A stretch of 64,000 nt of DNA from assembly GCA_009785115.1 (NCBI GenBank), contig WQWY01000006.1, forward strand, positions 1 to 64,000, in the 5' to 3' direction. Source of the stretch: Micrococcales bacterium. GTDB taxonomy: Bacteria; Actinomycetota; Actinomycetes; Actinomycetales; Cellulomonadaceae. A program made the position numbers and the translations under genes. The notes beneath the pieces are model-generated. The model saw only the letters and a list, made by a program, of their open reading frames with translations. It ran no database searches and was not told the origin of the DNA. Shown here in pieces: positions 8,150 through 16,782 of the stretch (the first letter of the stretch is position 1; each line of letters begins with the position of its first letter).

Positions 8150-9406
8150 CTACTCGGGCTCGCTCAGCTGGTCGGGCTCATGCGTCTGGTCGGGCTCGTT
8201 CAGTCGGTCGGGTTCATGCGGCTGGTCGGGTTCGGCGGGCAGGGTCTGGTGGCGGTGGTAGAACACCAGCACCAGGCTGGCGGTGGCGAGCACCGCGCCG
8301 GCGACGAACAGCAGCGGGTAGCCCAGCAACGGGTCGAGCGCGGCGAGCACCGCTGGCACGAAGAAGCCCAGGTAGGACATCGAGTAGTAGACGGCGGTGA
8401 GCCCGGCCAGGTCGTCGGGCCGGGCGATGCGTTGCACCTCTTGCAGCCCGCCCACCAGCAGCAGACCGTAGGCGGCGCCCAGCACGGCCGCCGCGACCAG
8501 CCCGAGCGCGGGGGAGCGGGTGGTCGCGGTGAGCGCGGCGAGCGCCATGCCCGGGACGGTCACGGCCATGGCGACGACCATCCCGCGTGCCGAGCGTGGA
8601 CGGTCGAGCCGCCGCCCCAGGGCCTGGACCCCGACACCGGTGCCCAGCGCGACCAGGCACATCAGGCCTGAGAGCCCGATCGCCAGGTCGGGCACCTGGG
8701 CTGAGAGCAGCGCCGGCAGGATCGCGTAGGCGCTGGCCGCGGCGCCGAAGACCCACGGTGCGGTGGGTGCGACCACCAGGAGGAAGCGGCGGTGGCGCCC
8801 GGCGGGGATGCGCAGGTCGTCGCGCAGCCGCCCGGGCGTGGTCGACCGGGGGCGGGTCTCTGGTGCGCTGAGCAGCACGACGCCGGCCGCAGCGGTGAGG
8901 ACGATGTTGACCAGGTAGGGCAGCTGCGCCTGCCACGGCCCCCACTGGGCCAGGGCGGCGGCCACTCCGGCGCCGAGCCCGAAGCCCGCGGTGAGCGACA
9001 TGGACGCCCGCCGAGGGCCGGACCCGGGGGCGTCGGAGGAGAGCTCTTTGATCCAGCTGGTGCCGACGGCCATCACCAGGCCCAGCGCGATGCCGGAGCA
9101 GACCCGCCCCGCCGCGAGGATCGCCGGCTCTCCAGACCCGGCCGCGAGCACCGCGCTGCCGAGCATGCCGAACACCGGGGCCCAGAGCATGAGCGGCCGT
9201 CGTCCGTGCCTGTCTGACAGCGGGCCCCCGAGCAGCAGCCCGGGGACGATGCCGAGCACGTAGGCGGCCAGCAGCAGGTCGACCACCAGGGCGCTCATCT
9301 GCTGGTCGACGCGGTACATCACCAGCAGCGGGGTGAACTCGTTGCCTCCCCAGGCCACCGCGAACAAGGTGCCTGCGACACGGAGCCACGCTCGTCTCAC
9401 ACGCAC
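8150..9406 (-). CDS. MFS transporter
   Basis: multiple TM segments; GGPLSDRHGRRPLMLW signature; acidic repetitive C-terminal tail. Confidence 0.88.
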   Translation of the reverse strand: MRVRRAWLRVAGTLFAVAWGGNEFTPLLVMYRVDQQMSALVVDLLLAAYVLGIVPGLLLGGPLSDRHGRRPLMLWAPVFGMLGSAVLAAGSGEPAILAAGRVCSGIALGLVMAVGTSWIKELSSDAPGSGPRRASMSLTAGFGLGAGVAAALAQWGPWQAQLPYLVNIVLTAAAGVVLLSAPETRPRSTTPGRLRDDLRIPAGRHRRFLLVVAPTAPWVFGAAASAYAILPALLSAQVPDLAIGLSGLMCLVALGTGVGVQALGRRLDRPRSARGMVVAMAVTVPGMALAALTATTRSPALGLVAAAVLGAAYGLLLVGGLQEVQRIARPDDLAGLTAVYYSMSYLGFFVPAVLAALDPLLGYPLLFVAGAVLATASLVLVFYHRHQTLPAEPDQPHEPDRLNEPDQTHEPDQLSEPE

Positions 9407-9577
9407 CTCCGCTCTGCCCGTGCGTGGCTGGACGCACGCCTACGGGCACTGTAACCAGCCAGAGCCGACGCGGAGGTGTCGCTGCGGTGAAAGGTTCCGT
9501 CAGGCGCGGGGCTCGGCGCCGAGGGCGGGTCGAGAGACCCGTACCGGCACCGAGCCCCGCACCTGACGTGGACGGCC

Positions 9578-10510
9578 TCAGAGGGCGACGTAGCCGGCGT
9601 CCTTGATCGTCTGGCGACCGGGGTCGGTGCCGAGCCACTCGACGATCTTGCGCGCCGGGCTGTCGGCGGGCTCGTCGGCCCGCACCACCACGTAGAACTC
9701 GTTGACCCACGGGTAGGTGCCGTCAGCGATGGTCTCGTTGGACGGGGTGACGCCGTCGATGGCGATCAGCTTGATGCCGTCGACCGCGTACTGGTTGCTG
9801 ACGTAGTAGAACACCGAGTAGCCCAGGGCGTTGCTGCTGTTGGCGTAGGAGGCGACCCCGTCGACCAGGCTGCCCATCTCGGCGGCGACCAGCTCGGTGG
9901 GCGGGTCCGTCATCGTCGCGTCACCCATGACGAGCTTGCGCATCAGCGTCTGGGAGCCTGACACCTCAGGGCGCTGGAACGCCATGATCGGGACGTCGGG
10001 GCCGCCGACCTGGCTCCAGCTGGTGATCTTCCCGGTGTAGATGTCGCGGACCTGCTCCGCTGTCAGGCTGTCGACCGGGTTGTCCTCGTTGGTCAGGAAG
10101 ACCAGGGCGTCCCTGCCGATGGCGTGGGACTCCAGGTTCCTGCCGCGCGGGTCGACCTTGGCACGGGTCTCCGCGCTGGGCTCGTAGGCCAGGATCAGGT
10201 CTACCTCCCCCTCGGCGAGGCGCTCGTAGGCCCTGGAGGTGGTGTTGAACTGGATGGAGTTGTCGGCGGTGGCGGCGTCCAGGCCGGTGGTGCGTTGCAG
10301 CACGAGAGACCCGAGCGGGATGTTCGCGGTCGAGCCGTCCATCCGGGGGAACTCCTCCGGGGTCATGATCGGCTCGTAGTGGACCGTCGCGGTGGGTGAG
10401 GGGGTCGCGGTCGGTGTGCTGGTGGCTGCCGGTGTCGGGCTGCCGCACGCTGCCAGCGTGAGAGCCAGGGTGCTGGCGCCCAGCAGCGCGAAGGCACGGG
10501 TACGGGTCAT
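9578..10510 (-). CDS. PstS-like phosphate/anion substrate-binding lipoprotein
   Basis: lipobox LALTLAAC; DALVFLTNEDNPVDSLTAEQVRDIYTGKITSWSQVGG PstS-type segment. Confidence 0.8.
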   Translation of the reverse strand: MTRTRAFALLGASTLALTLAACGSPTPAATSTPTATPSPTATVHYEPIMTPEEFPRMDGSTANIPLGSLVLQRTTGLDAATADNSIQFNTTSRAYERLAEGEVDLILAYEPSAETRAKVDPRGRNLESHAIGRDALVFLTNEDNPVDSLTAEQVRDIYTGKITSWSQVGGPDVPIMAFQRPEVSGSQTLMRKLVMGDATMTDPPTELVAAEMGSLVDGVASYANSSNALGYSVFYYVSNQYAVDGIKLIAIDGVTPSNETIADGTYPWVNEFYVVVRADEPADSPARKIVEWLGTDPGRQTIKDAGYVAL

Positions 10511-10537
10511 CGTGGGTATCTCCATCCTTCTTCTTGT

Positions 10538-11986
10538 TCAGTCTTCCATCACAGCGTGACGAGACTCTGAGTACATCCAGCGGCCGTCGCGGTCGACGTA
10601 GCCGTGCCGGTTCCCGGCGACAGCCCAGAAGTAGAGGTTGCCGTCGGTGGCGGTGACGACGCGCTCGACCGCGCCGAGGTCGGTGCGGTCGCCGGTCCCG
10701 TCGAGCACCGTGCGCAGGCCGTTGGGGGACTCCACGTTGATGTAGGCGTCGGCGTGGCCGGAGACTGCGGCGTAGGGGGCGGGGACGTCGAAGGTCTGGC
10801 CGGTGGCGAGGTTGTGGACCTGGGTCCCGGCGTCGTTGGTGACCAGGTGCTCAGACAAGACCCTGGTGAATCCCTCGGGCAGCGGAGTCTGGGTGCCTTC
10901 GGGAAGAACTACCAGCCGCATCGAGCCGTCCGTTGCTGTGGCCAGGCACACGTGGGGACCAACAGCCCACCGGTCGCAGTCGGCGGTCTCGGCAGCAGGG
11001 TCGATCAGCACGGTCAGGTCTCGGGCGACGACACCGTAGCGTTCCCCTCCTCTGGGCAGCCTCACCGTGTATCCCAGAAGGTTGTCGAACAGCGTCGAGG
11101 TGCCGTAGGGGTGGATCCCCTCGATGTATTCGTAGGTCTGTCCGACCTGGGTAAAGCTGGTGTCCACAAAATGCGCCCGGTCATGGCTGGTGCCGACCCA
11201 GCCGTGACCGTCGGTGAACCAGCCAGCCTGGCTGAAGGTTCGACCGGTCGCCCAGGTGCCATCTCGGTTCAGGTAGCGATAGGGGTTTTCCTCCCCCGCT
11301 CTCACCGGGGCTGGCACGGGCCACTCGCCGCTAGGTCGGTCACCGACGACCCCGCCGTACGAGGTGCCGACAAACATCAGGTCGGAGGGAAGCCTGCTTC
11401 TCGTGCCGGTGCCCACGTCGTACAGGAAGCCTGCGTTCCGGGTGTAGTCATGGACATAGAAGGTCTCGGTGTCGAGCGCCAGGCCGCTGGGCAGGTCGGT
11501 GCCGACCAGGTCGGGCAGCCGGACGACCTGGGGGGTGTCTGAGTCGTCGACGCTCACCGTCGCATAGCCCGGCAGCGGGCCGCACCTGACGCCGCGAGCC
11601 GTGATCGATCCGGTCTTGTTGCCCTGGACGTCGAACGAGTCGACGGTCCCTCGGCGCTGAGCCACGATCACGTCGGCGCTGTCCTGGTCAGAGCACGTCT
11701 GGTAGCCGTTGTAGACCGGTTCTACGACGACTCGCCATGACGAGTCGAGGAAACCGATGCGGAGCATCTCCGTCTCGGAGGGAGAGCCGTAGAAGCTTGT
11801 GGTAGCGCTGACCTCATAGATCAGCGGGAACAGCTGGGTGCTGACGGACGTGGTCGGGGAGGCCGCGGGGGGTGCCGTGGTGCTGGTGGTGGTCGGCGCC
11901 GGAGAGGGCGTGCAGGCGGCCGCAACTACAGCCACGACGACTAGACCCAGCAGTGCGCTGATCCGATGAGCCTCGATCCGCATCAT
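10538..11986 (-). CDS. lipoprotein with WG-repeat-like segments (paralogue A)
   Basis: lipobox VVAAAC; GFLDSSWRVVVEPVY, RYLNRDGTWATGRTF...FTDGHGWV, GYVDRDGRWMYSESRHAVMED. Confidence 0.7.
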   Translation of the reverse strand: MMRIEAHRISALLGLVVVAVVAAACTPSPAPTTTSTTAPPAASPTTSVSTQLFPLIYEVSATTSFYGSPSETEMLRIGFLDSSWRVVVEPVYNGYQTCSDQDSADVIVAQRRGTVDSFDVQGNKTGSITARGVRCGPLPGYATVSVDDSDTPQVVRLPDLVGTDLPSGLALDTETFYVHDYTRNAGFLYDVGTGTRSRLPSDLMFVGTSYGGVVGDRPSGEWPVPAPVRAGEENPYRYLNRDGTWATGRTFSQAGWFTDGHGWVGTSHDRAHFVDTSFTQVGQTYEYIEGIHPYGTSTLFDNLLGYTVRLPRGGERYGVVARDLTVLIDPAAETADCDRWAVGPHVCLATATDGSMRLVVLPEGTQTPLPEGFTRVLSEHLVTNDAGTQVHNLATGQTFDVPAPYAAVSGHADAYINVESPNGLRTVLDGTGDRTDLGAVERVVTATDGNLYFWAVAGNRHGYVDRDGRWMYSESRHAVMED

Positions 11987-12081
11987 GCTCCCAAGAGTAG
12001 TTGTGATTCTTCATGGAGGTGGGGACACGGGATGGTGTGCGAGTCAGAACGCCTGGCTGGGACGGATCGGTACAGGATGGT

Positions 12082-13350
12082 TCATGACCTGGTGAAGAAG
12101 TAGCGGTAGGTGCAGCTCCCTGGCTGGCCCAAAATGAGGTGTCCGTAGACGCTCATCTGTCCGGTAGAGATGAACGTGTCCCCCAGATACTCGCTGTTCG
12201 GGTCCTCCCAGGTCACCACCATGTCCACCCCTGTCGTCGTCCCGTCGTACCACTGGTGCATATCCCTCGTCGTCCAGGTGCCGTTCGACACGCGCGATCC
12301 TCCTGGCAGGTTCGGGATGATCTGGGTGAGCGTTCCGTCGCTACGTACCGTCAGTGTTGTTCCTGCTAGGGCTGCGCCGAGCTCAGAATCATCTCGGTCC
12401 CCGCAGCCGACCTGGTGGAAGATCGCCCATGATCCGAGAAAGTTATAGTCGATATCGTCGACGTGAGCCCCAGGTGTCGAGGAGAATTCCATCTCTCCGG
12501 TCTGTGGGTCTACCGTCCAGTACAGCCAGTCTCCGTCGGCAGGGTGCAGCACCGCATCGAGCGATGCGGCACCAGAGGAGGCGATGGGTCCGGGAGGAAG
12601 GCCGGGGTGAATCCCGGTGTTGTAGAGGTTCGAGGCGTCTTCTCGTTCGTTCTTCGTCAGGTAGCCCCAAGGTCGCCCCAACCCGTAGAGCGCTGTCGCG
12701 TCGATGTCCAGCGCCATGCCTTCGGACAGGCGGTTGTCCACCACCCGGGCGATCATCGGCCGGTCCTGGTCGCGTGGCGCTTCGCGCTCGACCAGCGACG
12801 CCTTGATGAGGACGTCGTGCCACTGGTCGCGCGGGACGTCCCTGCTCTCGAGCTCGGCGACGGTCTGGGTGACCATCTGGGAGAGCACCTGTGCCGCCGA
12901 AGCGTCCTCGGGCACCTCGTAGGTCGCCGGGAAGAGCCAGCCCTCGACGTCGCCCCCGGCCTCGGTCGGGAGCCCGACCATCTCCGGGTCGGCCGCAGCC
13001 GCTCGCAGGTCTTCCACCGGGAGACGGGTGGCGGCGTGGATCGTGTCGAAGGTCTGGTCTTTGGTCAGGCCTTCAGGGATCGTCAGGCGACTGGTGGTCT
13101 CGACCCACGACGAGGAGGGAGTCGGGGTCGGCAACGCGATCTCAGGCGTCGGGCGGTACAGGCCCACAGCGATCGCAGCAGCCACGGCGGCACCGGTGAA
13201 CAGGGCCAGGATCGCGGTGCCTGCCACGGCCGTGCGGGCGGTGCGACGCCGCCGGCCCTTGCGCAGCACCGCAGCGGGGTCGACGTCGATCACGGGGCCG
13301 GGTGCGCTGAGCCCCTCACGCAGACGGCGGATGATCTGCTCGTCGTTCAT
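12082..13350 (-). CDS. anti-sigma-like TM N-terminus fused to MltG/YceG endolytic transglycosylase domain and lipocalin-like C-terminus
   Basis: MNDEQIIRRLREGLSAPGPVIDVDPAAVLRKGRRRRTARTAVAGTAILALF; KASLVEREA...VVDNRLSEGMALDIDATALYGLG...NLYNTGIHPGLPPGPIASSGAASLDAVLHPADGDWLYW; ATGA overlap with sigma gene. Confidence 0.85.
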   Translation of the reverse strand: MNDEQIIRRLREGLSAPGPVIDVDPAAVLRKGRRRRTARTAVAGTAILALFTGAAVAAAIAVGLYRPTPEIALPTPTPSSSWVETTSRLTIPEGLTKDQTFDTIHAATRLPVEDLRAAAADPEMVGLPTEAGGDVEGWLFPATYEVPEDASAAQVLSQMVTQTVAELESRDVPRDQWHDVLIKASLVEREAPRDQDRPMIARVVDNRLSEGMALDIDATALYGLGRPWGYLTKNEREDASNLYNTGIHPGLPPGPIASSGAASLDAVLHPADGDWLYWTVDPQTGEMEFSSTPGAHVDDIDYNFLGSWAIFHQVGCGDRDDSELGAALAGTTLTVRSDGTLTQIIPNLPGGSRVSNGTWTTRDMHQWYDGTTTGVDMVVTWEDPNSEYLGDTFISTGQMSVYGHLILGQPGSCTYRYFFTRS

Positions 13351-13913
13351 GGTTGCTCTTCCTCCTTCAGCACCTCGCGCAGACGTCGCAGGCCACGTGA
13401 GCCGGCCGACTTCACGGCCCCGACGGAGATGCCGAGCATCTCGGCCACCTCCTTCTCGGTGAACCCCTCGACGTGGCGCAGCACGACGACCCGACGCTGC
13501 TGGTCACCCAGGAGCGCCAGCGCGCGCACCAGACAGTCCCGCTCGGCCACAGCGCTGGAGCCGTCGACGAGCTCGCCGTGCGGAAGGTTGCCCGTGGGCG
13601 CGAGCACCTCGCGGCGCCGCGACCTCCACGTGCTGATCCGTTGGTTCGCCATGACCTTGCGGGCGAAGGCCAGGGGGTCGCCCTGACGTGCCCGCGGCCA
13701 TGCCAGGTAGGTGCGGACCAGCGTCTGCTGCACCAGGTCGCCCGCCCGGTGCACGTCACCGGTCAGGTGCCATGCCGTGCGGGTGAGCGCCGGCATGGCG
13801 ACGGTCATGAACGCGGTGAACTCCGCATCACGAGCACCCGCGTCGCCCGGGGCGCCGTCACCGCCGTCGACCACGGCAGTCTCGCCGCCGTCGACGGCCC
13901 CCTCGAGGCTCAT
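13347..13913 (-). CDS. SigE-family RNA polymerase sigma factor (sigma-70, ECF-like)
   Basis: FTAFMTVAMPALTRTAWHLTGDVHRAGDLVQQTLVRTYLAW...VVVLRHVEGFTEKEVAEMLGISVGAVKSAGSRGLRRLREVL. Confidence 0.93.
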   Translation of the reverse strand: MSLEGAVDGGETAVVDGGDGAPGDAGARDAEFTAFMTVAMPALTRTAWHLTGDVHRAGDLVQQTLVRTYLAWPRARQGDPLAFARKVMANQRISTWRSRRREVLAPTGNLPHGELVDGSSAVAERDCLVRALALLGDQQRRVVVLRHVEGFTEKEVAEMLGISVGAVKSAGSRGLRRLREVLKEEEQP

Positions 13914-13937
13914 ACCTCACACACCATCGAGCCGGCC

Positions 13938-14070
13938 GAAAGGTTGCCTGGCTGTGCCAGGTCGAGCGGGTGACGTTTGCGGTCGAGACCGTCAGCGTGG
14001 CCGGTAGGGCCTGAGGTGCCGGCGGCACGGTGGCACGAGCAGCGTGCTGACCCTACGAGCATCGGCCCTG
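13938..14070 (-). pseudogene. scar: lipoprotein 5' fragment fused to ogt 3' fragment
   Basis: minus-strand RADARRVSTL (cf. RVDARRVSTL at 15478-15507) followed by CHRAAGTSGPTGHADRLDRKRHPLDLAQPGNLS (cf. CHRVVGASGLTGYAGGLDRKRHLLDLERPDATPPDNLF of ogt). Confidence 0.75.
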
Positions 14071-14075
14071 CCGGC

Positions 14076-15512
14076 TCAGTCTTCCATCACGGTGTAGCGG
14101 GTCTCTGAGTACATCCAGCGGCCGTCGCTGTCGACGTAGCCGTGCTTGTTCCCGGCGACAGCCCAGAAGTAGGGGGTGCCGTCGAGAGCGGTCACTGTGC
14201 GTCCGATCACGCCGAGGTCGGTGCGGGCGCCTGTCGCGTCGAGCACCATCCGCAGGCCGTTGGGGGACTCGCAGCTGACGAAGGCGTCAGCGTGGCCCGA
14301 GACCGCCGCGTAGGGAGCGGGGACGTCGAAGGTCTGGCCGGTGGCGAGGTTGTGCACCCTCGTTCCGGCTTCGTCGGTGACCAGGTACTCCGACAGGGCC
14401 TTGGTGAAACTCTCGGGCAGGGGGTGCTGGGCGCCCTCCGGGAGAAGCAGCAGCCGGGTCGAACCGTCCGCGGCCGTCGCGACGCACAGGTGCTCCGGCC
14501 CGCACTCAGCGGTCTCGGTCGCGGGGTCGACCAGGACGGTCAGGTCCCGGGCGACGATGCCGGTGTGCTCGCCGCCCCTGGCCGAAGCCACCCGATAGCC
14601 CAGGACGTCGACGAGAGGCGACGGGGAGGCGTAGTCGTACATCAGGTAGATGCTGCTGTAGCTCGGTCCGGTCCGGACGATGTTGGTGTCTACGAAGTGG
14701 GCCGACGAGTAGTCGTCCGTCATGACCGCGCTGAAACCGTCGACGAAGGGCCATGCCATGTCGAAGGCCTGTGGCGTCAGCCACCTGCCGTCGCGGTCCA
14801 GATAACGAAAGCCTGCCTCCGCGCTCGGTGCGGGGACCGGCCACTCGCCGCTAGCCTGCGCCCGCTCGGCCTGCGTGGGGTTGATGTCGCCCAGGTCGGT
14901 GGGAAGCCTGATCTTCGTGCTCGTGCTCACGTCGTACAGGTACCTCGTGAGCCCCTCGTTCTCCGAGACGTAGAGGGTCTCGGTGTCCAGCACCAGGCCG
15001 ATCGGCAGGTCGCTGTCAGCCAGGTCAGGGAGCCGGACGGTGCGTGAGGTCCAGTCCCAGGCCGTACCGGGGACGCGGGCGGTCACCACGACGTAGCCCG
15101 GCAGCGCGCAGCTGACGTAGGTGGCCTCGGTCGAACCGGTCTTCGTGCCCTGGGCGTCGAAGGCGTCGGCTGTCCCGTCGCTGCGCACGGCCAGCATCAC
15201 CTCGGTGCCGTCCGGGCCGGGGCAGGGCAGGTAGGTGCTGTAGACCGGTTCCACGACGACCTGCCACGACGAGTCGAGGAAGCCGATGCGGCTCATCGGG
15301 TACAGGGAGGTGCTGTCGTCGACCATGGTCGACTCGACCTCGTAGAGCAGCGGGAACAGCTGGGTGCTGGTGGCCGCGCCGGGAGACACCGGGGGAGGTG
15401 TTACGGGCCTGGTCGAGGTCGGTGAGGGGCTGGGCGTGCAGGCGGCCGCTGCTGTCGCGGCGACCACCAGGGCTACCAGCGTGCTGACACGACGAGCATC
15501 GACCCGGATCAC
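14076..15512 (-). CDS. lipoprotein with WG-repeat-like segments (paralogue B)
   Basis: lipobox ATAAAAC; GFLDSSWQVVVEPVY, RYLDRDGRWLTPQAF, HGYVDSDGRWMYSETRYTVMED; GTG start inferred by alignment with paralogue A. Confidence 0.7.
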   Translation of the reverse strand: MIRVDARRVSTLVALVVAATAAAACTPSPSPTSTRPVTPPPVSPGAATSTQLFPLLYEVESTMVDDSTSLYPMSRIGFLDSSWQVVVEPVYSTYLPCPGPDGTEVMLAVRSDGTADAFDAQGTKTGSTEATYVSCALPGYVVVTARVPGTAWDWTSRTVRLPDLADSDLPIGLVLDTETLYVSENEGLTRYLYDVSTSTKIRLPTDLGDINPTQAERAQASGEWPVPAPSAEAGFRYLDRDGRWLTPQAFDMAWPFVDGFSAVMTDDYSSAHFVDTNIVRTGPSYSSIYLMYDYASPSPLVDVLGYRVASARGGEHTGIVARDLTVLVDPATETAECGPEHLCVATAADGSTRLLLLPEGAQHPLPESFTKALSEYLVTDEAGTRVHNLATGQTFDVPAPYAAVSGHADAFVSCESPNGLRMVLDATGARTDLGVIGRTVTALDGTPYFWAVAGNKHGYVDSDGRWMYSETRYTVMED

Positions 15513-15645
15513 GATGTGAACGTACACCCCTTTGCCCGTCCGCTCGGGCGTCCGTGCGGTTCTCGCCACGCGGTCCGACACATGAGACGCCTCGGTGAGG
15601 TCGCCGTGTCGTCGGGCTCCCGCCGTCGTGTCGCAGCTCAGCGCT

Positions 15646-16140
15646 TCAGAAGAGGTTGTCGGGTGGTGTCGCGTCGGGCCGCTCCAGGTCGAGCAGGTGG
15701 CGTTTGCGATCGAGACCGCCGGCGTAACCGGTGAGGCCTGAGGCGCCGACGACGCGGTGGCACGGCACGACGATCGACACCGGGTTGCGGCCCACAGCCG
15801 CACCCACGGCACGCACAGCCGTGGGTCTGCCGATCATGGCCGCGAGCGCGGCGTAGGTGGTCGTGGTGCCGTGCTCGGTCTCGGAGAGCGCCTCCCAGAC
15901 CTCCTGCTGGAACGGTGTGCCGTCGGTGCGGTACGGCAGGTCGAAGGAGCGCCGTCGTCCTGCGAAGTACTCCTCGAGCTGGGCGGTGACGAGGGTGAAG
16001 ACCTCTGCGGGGCCGGCCTCCCCGAGCCGCCCTGGGCGCGGGGCCGGGCGGTGGCCCTCGAAGTACAGGCCGGTCAGCGTGCCGTCAGCATCAGCCGCGA
16101 GAGTGAGCGGACCGATGGGCGAGGCGATCACGGTGTGCAT
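15646..16140 (-). CDS. ogt: methylated-DNA--[protein]-cysteine S-methyltransferase
   Basis: IVVPCHRVVGASGLTGYAGGLDRKRHLLDLE active-site PCHR. Confidence 0.95.
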   Translation of the reverse strand: MHTVIASPIGPLTLAADADGTLTGLYFEGHRPAPRPGRLGEAGPAEVFTLVTAQLEEYFAGRRRSFDLPYRTDGTPFQQEVWEALSETEHGTTTTYAALAAMIGRPTAVRAVGAAVGRNPVSIVVPCHRVVGASGLTGYAGGLDRKRHLLDLERPDATPPDNLF

Positions 16141-16153
16141 CGGCTGAGGCTCC

Positions 16154-16630
16154 TCATCGACGAGACGGTGTGCGCCAAGCGGCCCGACGGAGCACTCGGT
16201 TCACCATGACCCGGGTGAGCGTCGGGTGAACCAGCGAGACCGGGGCGAAGTAGAACCGTCCCCGCCAGCCGTGCAGGCGCACCGTCGTGGTGACTCGCAG
16301 CAGGCGGTGCTCACGATCCACACCGATGCCGCACCGGAAGTCTAGGTGCTCCTCGTCGGCAGCGATGAGCACCTCGTCCCCCAGAGCCTCGTCCACGTCG
16401 AACGTGTCGGCGGGCGAGGGCTTCAGCCCGATCAGCCGGACGAGGACCTGACGTGTGCGCATCAGCGCTCGCACCGGGAGCGGGGCGGCGTCGATCGCGA
16501 AGATGGCCTCGGCCCACCAGGCAGGGTCCTCGGGCGCACCAGGCGGCAGGGGGAACACGTGGACGTCGGCGAAGTCGGGGTCGGGGATGTCCTGCAACGC
16601 CAACGACCAGAACGCGGGTACGGCTGTCAT
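16154..16630 (-). CDS. DUF2867 domain-containing protein
   Basis: FWSLALQDIPDPDFADVHVFPL...FAPVSLVHPTLTRVMVNRVLRRAAW. Confidence 0.65.
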   Translation of the reverse strand: MTAVPAFWSLALQDIPDPDFADVHVFPLPPGAPEDPAWWAEAIFAIDAAPLPVRALMRTRQVLVRLIGLKPSPADTFDVDEALGDEVLIAADEEHLDFRCGIGVDREHRLLRVTTTVRLHGWRGRFYFAPVSLVHPTLTRVMVNRVLRRAAWRTPSRR

Positions 16631-16782
16631 CTGGCAAGCGTGACGGTCTCCACCTGAGCGGGTGCTGAGGGGTGCGCCGTACGGGTGCACCAGGGTGGGC
16701 AGGCTCGCCGGGCGTCTTCGACGGGCTGGTGACGGTACCGAGGACGGGGCTGGCGGTACGTGAGGTCGGTCGGTGCGCGAGG

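Noticed and set aside
14142-15047. Long plus-strand ORF antisense to lipoprotein B, and many similar long shadow ORFs (e.g. 24014-25549, 32739-33554, 49041-50894, 57482-59233)
   Set aside because: High-GC shadow frames opposite well-supported genes; no recognisable domains.
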